Shown piece after piece: positions 1-8,823 of a DNA stretch of 64,000 bases. A model generated the notes under the pieces. That model searched no databases, was not told the origin of the DNA, and worked only from the letters and a program-made list of their open reading frames with translations. Numbering within the stretch: position 1 is the stretch's first letter; every line of letters begins with the position of its first letter. The stretch covers positions 376,557 to 440,556 of the forward strand of contig NZ_LMUL01000014.1 in the NCBI RefSeq assembly GCF_009765965.1, in the 5' to 3' direction. The stretch comes from Caulobacter sp. S45. Lineage in GTDB: Bacteria; Pseudomonadota; Alphaproteobacteria; Caulobacterales; Caulobacteraceae. The position numbers were made by a program, and so were the translations under genes.

Positions 1-38
1 CGGTGGCGATCGGCGAAACTGGGAATGTGAGCGAGTCC

Positions 39-1214
39 ATGATCCTTCCTCCCGCGACCGACGCGCTGACACCCTTCCGCATCGCGGTTCCGCAGGCGCG
101 ACTCGACGACCTGAACCGGCGCCTGGCCGACGTGCGTTGGCCCGACGCCGGCCCCGCGGAGGACTGGAGCCAGGGCGTGCCGCTCGCCGTCGCACGGGCT
201 CTCATCGCCCATTGGCGCGACCACTATGATTGGCGGCGGTTCGAGGCGCAGGCCAATGTCTATCCACAAGTGCGCACCCGGATCGACGGCCTCGGTTTTC
301 ACCTCTTCCACGTACGCTCGCCCCACGTTGGGGCCCTGCCGATCGTATTGACCCATGGCTGGCCCGGCTCGTTCGTCGAGTTCCTGGCCGTCATCGATCC
401 ACTGGTGGACCCCACCCGTCACGGCGGGCGGGCGCAGGACGCCTTTCACGTGGTTATCCCATCGCTCCCCGGATTCGGCTTCTCCGACAAACCTTCGGAG
501 CGAGGTTGGGACGCGGGCCGTACGGCGCGTGCGTGGGCCGTTCTGATGCAGAGGCTCGGCTACGACCGGTGGGTGGCGCAGGGCGGGGACTGGGGCTCGC
601 GCGTGGTGCACGCCCTGGCCCAGATGCGGCCCCCGGGGTTAGTCGCGGCGCATACCAACTGGCCCTATGTATTTCCCGCGGAAAAGCCGGCGCATCCCGC
701 GCCCGCCGAGATAGCCGCCTACGCCGACCTGCAACGCTTCTTGGATTATGGGACCGGCTACGCCAAGGCGCAGCAGACCCGCCCCCAAACCCTGGGTTAC
801 GCTCTGGCCGATTCTCCTGTCGGCCAGGCCATGTGGATCTACGAGAAGTTCCACGCTTGGACCGACAATCATGGCCGACCCGAGGACGCTCTCTCGACCG
901 ACGCCATGCTAGACGACATCACCCTCTATTGGCTGACCGACAGCGCCGCTTCATCGGCCCGTTTCTATCTCGAGAATACCAAGCCGGGTCCGCCATCCTA
1001 TTCGGCCGGGCGGATCGATCTGCCAATCGCGGCCTCGATTTTCCCAAAGGAAATCTATCGCCCTCCACGCGCATGGGCCGAGGCGCTTTGGCCCAATCTC
1101 ATCCACTGGAACGAGCTCGACCGCGGCGGTCACTTCGCCGCTTTCGAACAGCCAGAAATTTTCGTCGATGAATTACGCAGGGCGTTCCACACCGTTAGAA
1201 ACTCGGCGCCATAG
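39..1214 (+). CDS. Epoxide hydrolase, EHN-domain alpha/beta hydrolase
   Basis: Predicted soluble epoxide hydrolase that opens epoxides to diols through an ester intermediate. The N-terminal EHN segment begins about 10 residues after the chosen ATG (FRIAVP, then RRLADVRWP). The oxyanion-hole motif HGWPGSF and the nucleophile motif QGGDWGS (Asp nucleophile, roughly residue 184) are visible, and RGGHFAAFEQPE near the C-terminus supplies the catalytic His. A length of about 390 residues is normal for the family. No signal peptide is seen. GTG codons at 3 and 27 are alternative in-frame starts, and the window edge hides anything upstream. The physiological substrate cannot be told; EHN proteins often act on xenobiotic or fatty-acid-derived epoxides. 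Confidence 0.87.
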   Translation: MILPPATDALTPFRIAVPQARLDDLNRRLADVRWPDAGPAEDWSQGVPLAVARALIAHWRDHYDWRRFEAQANVYPQVRTRIDGLGFHLFHVRSPHVGALPIVLTHGWPGSFVEFLAVIDPLVDPTRHGGRAQDAFHVVIPSLPGFGFSDKPSERGWDAGRTARAWAVLMQRLGYDRWVAQGGDWGSRVVHALAQMRPPGLVAAHTNWPYVFPAEKPAHPAPAEIAAYADLQRFLDYGTGYAKAQQTRPQTLGYALADSPVGQAMWIYEKFHAWTDNHGRPEDALSTDAMLDDITLYWLTDSAASSARFYLENTKPGPPSYSAGRIDLPIAASIFPKEIYRPPRAWAEALWPNLIHWNELDRGGHFAAFEQPEIFVDELRRAFHTVRNSAP

Positions 1215-1769
1215 CTTCCGTCTGCACAGCGCCCTAAGCCGCCACCGGCGGCTCGGAAGAGAGGGCGCCGAGTTCCGACGTATTGTCCGAAGCTGGAGGT
1301 CTAGCGGACTCACCGCCACGGCCACATAGCAGACATAGCCAAAAGGCGAGTTTCGGGAACTGAGCCGATGCGTGCTGGCGTTCCTTTCCGGACATCGGTC
1401 TGGCTCCAGAACCCGACTTCCGCGGACTGCTTGTGGCATCACCGACGCCAGAGTTCGCCGGCAGCTGACCGACGGCTTGCGGCACCACGGATGCACTAGA
1501 GGTCATCCTTTTGCGGCTGCCGCGCTCATGGCAAGATACGTTTCAGCTGATAGAGCCGCGTGGCGAAGACCGAGATCGCCAGCACCAGCGTCGCAGATAA
1601 AAGGCCCCAATCGAAGCCGCCTCGCTCCCAAGCCAGGCCCCAGGGTGCGCGCCGGTTGAGTTTCAGGCGGCGACAGGCATTGGACAATTCAAGGCGCCAA
1701 ACCCTGAATGCAAGGCAGGGTTGACGTCGTCACGCCCCTCGGCTTCAATGAGGCTGGGGGCTCTCGTTC
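1215..1769. other. Intergenic stretch with one gene fossil
   Basis: No intact gene is supported between the epoxide hydrolase and the S9 peptidase. The only protein-like signal is a short reverse-strand reading frame at 1526-1727, listed separately. The remaining open frames have arginine/serine-rich compositions typical of out-of-frame GC-rich DNA. Confidence 0.6.
1526..1727 (-). pseudogene. C-terminal fragment of an unidentified membrane protein
   Basis: On the reverse strand an open frame without its own plausible start ends in a credible membrane-protein tail: a polar stretch with RRAPWGLAWERGGFDWG, one hydrophobic segment (LLSATLVLAISVFATRLY), and a positively charged end KRILP followed by TGA at 1526-1528. 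The frame opens after a stop near 1728, so only about 66 codons remain. I do not recognise the family. The composition differs from the shadow frames around it, which is why I list it; it is most simply the 3' stub of a deleted gene. Confidence 0.3.
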
Positions 1770-3680
1770 ATGTTTAAATGGCTGCTGGCCGGCTTGGCCG
1801 TGCTTTGGTTTGGCTTGAGTCCCGCATGGGCTACGCCACCACTCACTGTTTATGGGAAGCTCCCAGCCACGGAAGACTTGGTGCTGTCGCCAGATGGCAA
1901 AGCCCTCGCCTATGTCTCCGTAGAGTCTGACAAGCGTCGCCTTATTGTACAAACCGTCGATGGCGCACCTTTACAGACCCTATCTCTTGGTCAGATGAAA
2001 TCCCGTTATCTGAGATGGGCAGGGAATGACCATCTGCTCGTTTTCGTCAGTACGACACTGCATCATCGATCTGTTGACGCCTACGAATACGAAATGATGA
2101 GCACTGTCAGCCTAAACGTAAAAACTGGCAAGTCGCTCGAATTGTTGACAAAACGAACTTCCGCGATTGGCAACATATTGGGTTATTATGGAACTGCGGA
2201 GTTAAATGGTCACCGCTTCGGCTATTTTCGCAGCCAGTTGCTTGGTCGAGGCAGCAGCACCGACTTATTTAGAGTCGACCTCGAAGACGGAACGGCGACC
2301 ACCGTCAATAACAGCAATGCGCCTGGGCATGAATGGGTACTCGACGAGCAAGGGCGTATCGCCGCCCGCTCGGCCTTCAATCCCGTTACGAACATGTGGT
2401 CACTCTATGCGGGCGCGACTGGCGACCATGTGGTGTTCAGCAGGACCTCGAAGGTGTCCGATCTGGCGCTGATCGGACTGGGCCGCACCGCCGATACCGT
2501 TTTGGTCGAAGATCAGAGTGGAGACGAAGATTCCGTCGTTGAGGTTCCGCTACAAGGAACAGGTAAACCCCAGGAGCTTTTCCAGGACCTAAAGGATGGG
2601 AAAGTGTATTTCTCGGCCGACCATAACACCCTTCTCGGCGCGATGGATCTGCACCGTGGCGACGCTGACTTCTTCGATCCACTGCTGAAAAAACGTTTCA
2701 AAGCGGCTCGAAAGCCGTTTGCCAAGTACCATGTAAGCCTGATCTCCTATGATGCAGCCTTCGACCGGCTAATTTTGCTTACCGAAGGCGCCGACGATGC
2801 TGGGACCTACTGGTTCGTCGATCTGACAAGCGGGAAGGCGAGTGCGCTCGCTCAGGCCTATCCCGACATCCAGCCAGCGGACGTGGGCCCGGCGAGCCTC
2901 GTCCGATACAAAGCCGGAGATGGGCTCGAAATCGAAGCCATTCTGACCTTGCCGCCGGGACGCAAGCCCGAACGCCTCCCACTCGTTATGCTGCCGCACG
3001 GCGGGCCGATCGGGATCACCGATCGGGTGCGGTTCGACTGGTGGGCGCAGGCGTTCGCCTCGCGGGGATACGCTGTCCTGCAGCCGAACTATCGCGGCTC
3101 CGGCGGCTATGGCAGCGCCTTTCGTCGGGCGGGCTATGGGGAATGGGGACGCAAGATGCAGAGCGATCTGTCCGACGGAATCGCCTTCCTCGCATCCCAG
3201 GGAACAATCGACCCGAAACGCGTGTGCATTGTGGGCGGCAGCTACGGCGGCTATGCCGCGCTGGCCGGAGTGACGCTGCAACAAGGCGTATATCGATGCG
3301 CCGTATCGTATGGGGGCGTCAGCGATCTCGGAACCATGATGGCGCGTGCTGGCCACAACGGACGTAACAATCTCGCTGCACGATGGGAAGAGCGAGCCAT
3401 GGGCGCCACGTGGTCGGGGGAAGATAGCCTGCGGGCGCGCTCCCCGCTCCATCAGGCCTCCAAGGCGGACGCCCCCATCCTTTTAATACACGGGAAGGAC
3501 GACACGGTAGTGCCTCCTGCGGAGAGCGACACCATGGATAACGCGCTCCAGAAAGCAGGCAAACCTCACCAGCTGCTGAAGCTGGATGGCGAGGATCACT
3601 GGCTTTCCAGCCCGGCCACCCGCACCCAGATGCTGCAGGCGTCCGTCAACTTCGTTCTGGAACACAATCCGCCAGGCTAG
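1770..3680 (+). CDS. Secreted S9-family prolyl oligopeptidase-like peptidase
   Basis: Predicted periplasmic serine peptidase that cleaves short peptides, with an N-terminal beta-propeller gating a C-terminal alpha/beta-hydrolase domain. A signal peptide is evident (FKWLLAGLAVLWFGLSPAWA). The catalytic triad can be placed as Ser of GGSYGGYA (about residue 491), Asp of HGKDDTVVPP (about 577) and His of GEDHWLSS (about 610). HGGPIGI is the oxyanion-hole segment. The length of 636 residues is typical of the acylaminoacyl-peptidase/DPP-like S9 branch. It lies about 135 bp upstream of the next secreted protein, same strand. The first third has lower GC and more A/T-ending codons than its neighbours, a possible sign of different origin. 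Confidence 0.92.
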   Translation: MFKWLLAGLAVLWFGLSPAWATPPLTVYGKLPATEDLVLSPDGKALAYVSVESDKRRLIVQTVDGAPLQTLSLGQMKSRYLRWAGNDHLLVFVSTTLHHRSVDAYEYEMMSTVSLNVKTGKSLELLTKRTSAIGNILGYYGTAELNGHRFGYFRSQLLGRGSSTDLFRVDLEDGTATTVNNSNAPGHEWVLDEQGRIAARSAFNPVTNMWSLYAGATGDHVVFSRTSKVSDLALIGLGRTADTVLVEDQSGDEDSVVEVPLQGTGKPQELFQDLKDGKVYFSADHNTLLGAMDLHRGDADFFDPLLKKRFKAARKPFAKYHVSLISYDAAFDRLILLTEGADDAGTYWFVDLTSGKASALAQAYPDIQPADVGPASLVRYKAGDGLEIEAILTLPPGRKPERLPLVMLPHGGPIGITDRVRFDWWAQAFASRGYAVLQPNYRGSGGYGSAFRRAGYGEWGRKMQSDLSDGIAFLASQGTIDPKRVCIVGGSYGGYAALAGVTLQQGVYRCAVSYGGVSDLGTMMARAGHNGRNNLAARWEERAMGATWSGEDSLRARSPLHQASKADAPILLIHGKDDTVVPPAESDTMDNALQKAGKPHQLLKLDGEDHWLSSPATRTQMLQASVNFVLEHNPPG

Positions 3681-3815
3681 GGCCTTGCTAAGGGCAAGGG
3701 AGGACAAGGCGTCCGGCTATCACGTCCTGCCGGCGCGCCCCGCCGCCGGAGAGCTTAGCTATTGCAGACCCACGCCGCTTTTTGGATGATCGCGCCGGGG
3801 AGATCCGCTTTGAGC

Positions 3816-6800
3816 ATGAAGACATGTCTACTGGCTAGCGCCTGGGTTTTGGCTTGGCTGGCTCTGCAACCACAGGCCGCCGCGGCGGCCAACACACCAC
3901 AGGTCGGGGCCGCGCCGTCTTGGGTGCGCGCCGCGCCCGCCATCCCGCCCGAGAAGAGCGACATTCAGGGTCTGCCCGTCGTGATGCGGCTGGACGACAT
4001 CCAGCTCAGCCTGGACGCCGACAGCTGGACCGAGTTCCATGAAATCCAGGCCAAGGTGCAGTCCCCCACCGGCCTTCAGGCCCTGGGCGCGATCCCCTTC
4101 CAATGGTCGCCCTGGAGCGACACCCTCACCTTCCACCACGCCCGGATCGTACGCGACGGGCAGACCATCGACATCCTGCCCAAGGACGGCGCCTTCACCG
4201 TGCTGCGGCGGGAGACGGGGCTGGAGCAGGCGATGCTCACCGGCGTCCTGACGGCGGTGCTCCAGCCCGAGGGGCTGCAGGTGGGCGACGTGATCGACAT
4301 CGCCGTCTCGATCCGCCACGCCGACCCTCTGCTGAAGGGGCGGACCGGAGCGCTGATCGCCGGGTGGGACTGGACGCCGGTGAACCGTTTCCGGCTGGAG
4401 GCGCGTTGGCCCTCCTCGCTCCCGGTTCGCTGGCGTGAGACCGCCGGCCTGGCGCCGCTACGCCGCACCGAGGTTGGCGGCGTGACCACTGCGACACTCG
4501 ACCTGGAGGATGTCCGCCCGCCGATCGTGCCTGCACATGCGCCGGCACGCTTCCTGCACGGTCGTCAGGTCGAGTTCACCACCCTGACGGACTGGAAGGA
4601 CGTGGCGCAGATCATGGCGCCGCTGTATCTCAAGGCCGCCCAGCTGGCGCCTGACTCCGCGGTGGCGGCGCAAGCCCGCCAGATCGCCAAGACCACCTCC
4701 GATCCCAAGGCCCGCGCCGCAGCGGCTCTGCAGCTGGTGCAGGGGCAGGTGCGCTATCTCGCCCACGCGGACGGCGACGGCGGCTACATGCCCCAGACCG
4801 CCGACGAGACCTGGAGGGTGCGCTACGGCGACTGCAAGGCCAAGACTGTCCTGCTGCTCGCCCTGCTGCGCGAACTGGGCGTAACGGCCGAGCCGGCGCT
4901 GGCCAGTATCGGCGGCGGCGACGGGCTCGACGCACGCCTGCCCTCGGCCGCCCTGTTCAACCACGTGCTGGTGCGCGTACGGCTCGGCGGCCAGGATTAC
5001 TGGCTGGACGGCGCGCGCCAAGGCGACCGAGCTTTGGACGACATCGCCACGCCCGCCTATGGCTGGGTCCTGCCCATGGGCGCCGCGGACGGCAAGCTCG
5101 TGCATATTGCGCCGGCGTCGCCCAAGCGGCCGCAGATGTCGCAGGTGATCCGGTACGACGGTTCCGGCGGGGTCACTGCGCCCCTGCCGACCAGGTTCGA
5201 GACCATCTTCCGCGGGGATGCGGCGGCGGTGTTGCACGCCCAGCTCTCCGCGGTTCCGCCCGATCGTATGGAGTCGGCGCTGAAGCAGTACTGGGCGGGC
5301 GTCCATACGGCCTTCACGGCGGCCCATGTCGCCGCCGCCTGGGACCCGGCGACCGGCGAGGAAAAGCTCACGGCCGACGGCGCGAGCAAGCTCGACTGGT
5401 CGGGTTCCGGTCTTGAGCTGCAGCATGTCGAGCTGGGCGGCGCGCCGGACATCAAGCGCGATCCCGCCGCCAGCGACCCCGACGCCCCGTATGTCGTCGA
5501 CTTCCCCGCCTACGTCGAAATCGACGAAAGCGTGGTCCTGCCGCCGGGCGACGTCGTTCCGCCGGAAAGCGCCAAGGGCGCCGACGTGGACAAGGTCATT
5601 GCGGGCCTGGCCTACCGCCGCTCGGCCACCATCGCCGGCAACGTGCTGCGCGTGGTCGCGAGCACCCGCGCCCTACAGCCGGAGATCACGGCGATGGAGG
5701 CCAAGGCCTCGGTCGATCCGCTGACCCAGCTGGGGGAGCAGGGCGTCTACGCCCCGGCCGGCATCCACGCCCAGGCCGCCAACGATGCGGCGACGCTGAA
5801 CAGCCACCCCTCCAACCTGGACGGCCACCTGGATCGTGGTCACGTGCTGTTGGAGGTCAATCGATTCAGGGAGGCCTCGGCCGAGTTCGACGCGGCGATC
5901 GCGCTCGACCCAAGGTCTCAGGACGCCTGGGCCGAGCGCGCAGTCGCCCGGGCATGGCTAGCCGAGCCAGGTGCGGCTGATGATGCCGACAAGGCCGATA
6001 AGCTGGGCCCGCCCAGCCTCGTGGCGGCGAACGCCCGCGCCATACTGGCTCAGGCCACGGGCGACGCGAAGGGAGCGCGAGCTGGATACGAGCAGGTTCT
6101 CGCTCTTGCGCCTGGGAACGAGTTCGCTTTGGAACATCTGATCGAGCTTGAGATGAGTTCCTCCGACCTCGAGGCGGCTCGCAAGAACCTAGACGCCCTC
6201 GTGAGCCATAACCCCGAGAGCGCCGGCAAGGCCCACATGTGGCGTGGACTGATCGAATGGACAGATCACCACGACAAAGCAGTGGCGAAGGCCCAGCTGG
6301 CTCAGGCGCCGGGCGGGACGGCGAACGACCTGCTGAAGCGCGCCCACGCCTACCTAAGTATCGGCGACCAGGACGCTGCGCGGGCCGACATCGACGCCGC
6401 CCTGAAGCTGGAGCCCAACGCCGGGGCCTGGCTGATGCGCGCCGACACCGATGGCGGCTACGCTAGCGCCAAGTCGACCGCGGACGTCGACGCCGCCCTG
6501 AAGCTGGAGCCGACCAACAGTTTCGCACAGTACTGGAAGGTGAACACCGCCGTTCAGCAGAGGGACTACCCAGGCGCCCTCACCCTGATCGACCGGCTGG
6601 TGAAGGATCACCCGGAGGATGACGGCGCCCTGGCCGCCACCCGCGCCATGCTCGAGGGCCGTCTCGACCAGTCGGCGAAGATGGACGCCGACTTCGATCG
6701 CGCGCACACCCTGACCGGCAAAGCCGCCGCCAGGCCCGCCACCCTTTGCGAATGGGAACTCGAAGCCAAGTGGCGGCCACAGACCGCGCTTGCGGACTGC

Positions 6801-7334
6801 GAGCAGGCCCTACGTGACGCGCCGCACTCGCTCGGCCTGCGTATGGACCGGATCGTGCTCTTGCACAGGCTGGGCCGTGACGCGGAGGCGGACAAGGCGC
6901 TCGATGTCGCCGAGGCGGATGATCGCGACCCAGGCTCGTTGAACAGCATCTGCTATTCGCTGGCCGTGCAGCAGATGCATCTGGAACGCGCGCTGGCCGA
7001 TTGCGACGCTGCACTGAAGCTGAGGCCGGACGACGCGGCCACCCTCGACAGCCGTGGCTTCGTGCTTATGCGGCTAGGTCGCGACGGCGAGGCTCTGAAG
7101 GCTTATGATGCAGCCCTCAAGATCAACCCGGACGAGGCCAATTCCCTGTACGGTCGGGGGTTGGTAAAGGGCCGACTCGGCCAGACCGCCGACAGCAAAC
7201 GCGACATCGCCGCAGCCCTCGCCTTGGGCCCCATCATCGCCGACAACTTCAAGCGGATGGGGCTATCTCCGGCCGACGGCTCGCCAATGGACCGCACGCG
7301 GGCGGAGACAACTCCAAAACCCGGCGGTGATTAG
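3816..7334 (+). CDS. DUF3857 / transglutaminase-like / TPR repeat protein
   Basis: Large exported protein of about 1172 residues. The start at 3816 is chosen because it immediately precedes a signal peptide (MKTCLLASAWVLAWLALQPQ, then an Ala run); an in-frame ATG at 3762 would add an unlikely leader. The N-terminal region matches DUF3857. It is followed by a transglutaminase-like core with Cys in RYGDCKAKTVLL (about residue 339), His in LFNHVLVRV and Asp in DYWLDGARQG, so the cysteine-protease-type triad seems complete. From about residue 680 to the end there are tandem tetratricopeptide repeats with recurrent ALKLEP and ALKINPDEANSLYGRG segments. Function is unknown; TPR-plus-transglutaminase proteins are common in TonB-receptor-rich bacteria. 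Probably periplasmic. Confidence 0.88.
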   Translation: MKTCLLASAWVLAWLALQPQAAAAANTPQVGAAPSWVRAAPAIPPEKSDIQGLPVVMRLDDIQLSLDADSWTEFHEIQAKVQSPTGLQALGAIPFQWSPWSDTLTFHHARIVRDGQTIDILPKDGAFTVLRRETGLEQAMLTGVLTAVLQPEGLQVGDVIDIAVSIRHADPLLKGRTGALIAGWDWTPVNRFRLEARWPSSLPVRWRETAGLAPLRRTEVGGVTTATLDLEDVRPPIVPAHAPARFLHGRQVEFTTLTDWKDVAQIMAPLYLKAAQLAPDSAVAAQARQIAKTTSDPKARAAAALQLVQGQVRYLAHADGDGGYMPQTADETWRVRYGDCKAKTVLLLALLRELGVTAEPALASIGGGDGLDARLPSAALFNHVLVRVRLGGQDYWLDGARQGDRALDDIATPAYGWVLPMGAADGKLVHIAPASPKRPQMSQVIRYDGSGGVTAPLPTRFETIFRGDAAAVLHAQLSAVPPDRMESALKQYWAGVHTAFTAAHVAAAWDPATGEEKLTADGASKLDWSGSGLELQHVELGGAPDIKRDPAASDPDAPYVVDFPAYVEIDESVVLPPGDVVPPESAKGADVDKVIAGLAYRRSATIAGNVLRVVASTRALQPEITAMEAKASVDPLTQLGEQGVYAPAGIHAQAANDAATLNSHPSNLDGHLDRGHVLLEVNRFREASAEFDAAIALDPRSQDAWAERAVARAWLAEPGAADDADKADKLGPPSLVAANARAILAQATGDAKGARAGYEQVLALAPGNEFALEHLIELEMSSSDLEAARKNLDALVSHNPESAGKAHMWRGLIEWTDHHDKAVAKAQLAQAPGGTANDLLKRAHAYLSIGDQDAARADIDAALKLEPNAGAWLMRADTDGGYASAKSTADVDAALKLEPTNSFAQYWKVNTAVQQRDYPGALTLIDRLVKDHPEDDGALAATRAMLEGRLDQSAKMDADFDRAHTLTGKAAARPATLCEWELEAKWRPQTALADCEQALRDAPHSLGLRMDRIVLLHRLGRDAEADKALDVAEADDRDPGSLNSICYSLAVQQMHLERALADCDAALKLRPDDAATLDSRGFVLMRLGRDGEALKAYDAALKINPDEANSLYGRGLVKGRLGQTADSKRDIAAALALGPIIADNFKRMGLSPADGSPMDRTRAETTPKPGGD

Positions 7335-7754
7335 GCGTTTGTTCCCGTTCTTCGCCTTGGTTCGGCGCAGGCTATGGGTGGAGTCGGTGATCTCGAATGG
7401 CGCGGACCGTCCCGTTTTCTGCTGGATCACTGTGGCTCGCTGCCGGAGCGTGCCACCTGGAGCAATATCGCTAACCCGAAGCTTTACGAGATCGCAACCG
7501 CGAATCCAGGCCGTCGCTGACCTGGGTGGCGCCCCGCGTCGGAAGCGGGAACGTGCGCGCGGGCGACGTCGCCGCCGCCGACGAGCGTACTGATCATGCC
7601 AAAGGGGAGCGCCAACAGGAACGCACGCATGCGCCAATCGCGACGGGGGTCGCCCAGTCGATTCATTTATCCGCAACCTGATGAAAAAAGGCCCGAGACC
7701 CGCTAAGGCGCGAGCGCAGAAATCCCGCGCAACCTCAGGCCATACCGGGGATCA
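7335..7754. other. Intergenic region with recombinase scar
   Basis: This stretch lies between the TPR protein and the convergent LysR gene and holds no intact gene. It contains an integrase fragment (7371-7505, reverse strand). On the reverse strand a T-run follows a GC-rich segment near 7682-7700, which could end LysR transcription, but I find no convincing stem. Confidence 0.5.
7371..7505 (-). pseudogene. Tyrosine recombinase (phage integrase) fragment
   Basis: About 45 codons read on the reverse strand as RGCDLVKLRVSDIAPGG, then RATVIQQKTGRSAPFEITD. This is the recognisable start of the catalytic domain of a widespread alphaproteobacterial tyrosine-recombinase family, including the conserved Arg-Gly-Cys-Asp-Leu segment that carries the first catalytic Arg and the QQKTGR lysine-containing hairpin. 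Neither the N-terminal core-binding domain nor the C-terminal HxxR...Y residues follow; both flanks read as unrelated sequence. It is a relic of an integrated element, not a functional recombinase. Confidence 0.7.
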
Positions 7755-8651
7755 TTAATCCCAAAGGGCCGGTCCCCGTTCTTCGACCAGAGCCGCCAAG
7801 GCCGCGATGGCGCCCTGAAGCTTCACACTTCGGCCGAGCACCACGAATTCGACCTCGCCAAGTTCCGGCAGGCCGGCGCTCTGGGGGGCCTGCACCAAAT
7901 CCCCCTGGGAAATCTGCAGAAGGAGGGGCGATTGCGCGGTGACGCCCAGGCCGGCCCGCACGCCGGCTCGGACCCCGCTCAAGGTTTCGCTGGAACATGC
8001 GACGAACCACGGGCGCCCGGCTCGATTGAGGGCGTCCACCGCCAGGGCGCTGGTGATGCTGGAGGTGGGGTAGAGCACCAGGGGGACGGAATCGGCGGCG
8101 TCCAGTTCCAGCTCGCTATGCGCGATCCAGATGAGTCGCTCCCGCTGGACCAGCCTTCCCCGATCATCGCCGGGCTGCCGCTTAGCGAACACAAGATCCA
8201 ACCGGCCGGAATCCAGCTTCTGATACAGCATGCTGGTCAGCCCGACCGTCAGCTCGATGCTGAGCAAAGGATTGGCTTGAATAAGTTCGCGTAAGATCAC
8301 CGGCAGACGCGTCAACGCCAAATCGTCGGAAACGCCAAACCGCACCCGCCCTCGAGGCGCCGCCCCCGAGAAATAGTCCACCGCCTGAAGACTCGTCCCC
8401 ACGATGTCGCGGGCGAACCCGACCATCACGGCGCCGTCCGTCGTCAGGGTCACCGCGTGGGTGTCGCGCGCCAGCAGCTGCCGACCGCAGATGAGCTCCA
8501 AACGACGGATATGCTGGCTGACCGTCGATTGGCTGAGCCCGATCGCCGCGCCACCCGCCGTGAAATGGCGCGCGTCCACGACGGCTAGAAACGTGCGCAG
8601 CAGATTTACGTCGTACATAGGATCATTCAAAACCGGCATGACACTAATCAA
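7755..8651 (-). CDS. LysR-family transcriptional regulator
   Basis: LysR-type regulator of about 290-298 residues. The winged HTH is near the N-terminus (LLRTFLAVVDARHFTAGG, then LSQSTVSQHIRRLE), followed by the effector-binding domain. Several in-frame ATGs lie close together; the one at MYDVNLL (about 8615) is the most family-like, and the longer start is kept here. It is divergent from the oxalate-decarboxylase-like bicupin with a 172-bp shared intergenic region containing a CCAATT/AATTGG palindrome, so it probably controls that gene in response to a small acid. The effector cannot be read from sequence. Confidence 0.92.
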   Translation of the reverse strand: MISVMPVLNDPMYDVNLLRTFLAVVDARHFTAGGAAIGLSQSTVSQHIRRLELICGRQLLARDTHAVTLTTDGAVMVGFARDIVGTSLQAVDYFSGAAPRGRVRFGVSDDLALTRLPVILRELIQANPLLSIELTVGLTSMLYQKLDSGRLDLVFAKRQPGDDRGRLVQRERLIWIAHSELELDAADSVPLVLYPTSSITSALAVDALNRAGRPWFVACSSETLSGVRAGVRAGLGVTAQSPLLLQISQGDLVQAPQSAGLPELGEVEFVVLGRSVKLQGAIAALAALVEERGPALWD

Positions 8652-8741
8652 TATCGATCCTACGCATCCGCCCCTACAAGATCAACGACAAGATTTTGAG
8701 AGGCGCGGACCTTATCAATACAACCTGATGTAACGTGCGTC

Positions 8742-8757
8742 CCAATTTTGTAATTGG
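8742..8757. promoter_or_regulatory. Palindrome in the LysR/bicupin divergent promoter
   Basis: CCAATT-TTGT-AATTGG is a perfect 6-bp-arm inverted repeat with a 4-nt centre, located 67 bp before the bicupin start. Placement between divergent LysR and target genes makes it a candidate LysR site; binding is inferred. Confidence 0.4.
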
Positions 8758-8823
8758 AAGTACTCGCGAGCGAAGTGCGCTTGCAAGAGCCATAACTGCC
8801 GCCACAAGCCTAAGGCGAAATCA

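Noticed and set aside
4458-5426. Long reverse open frame (322 codons) within the TPR protein gene
   Set aside because: Arg/Gly/Gln-rich composition and full overlap with a strongly coding frame; typical GC-driven shadow.
7620-7700. Possible tRNA or att site near the integrase fragment
   Set aside because: No cloverleaf, T-loop GTTCGA motif or flanking direct repeat could be found.
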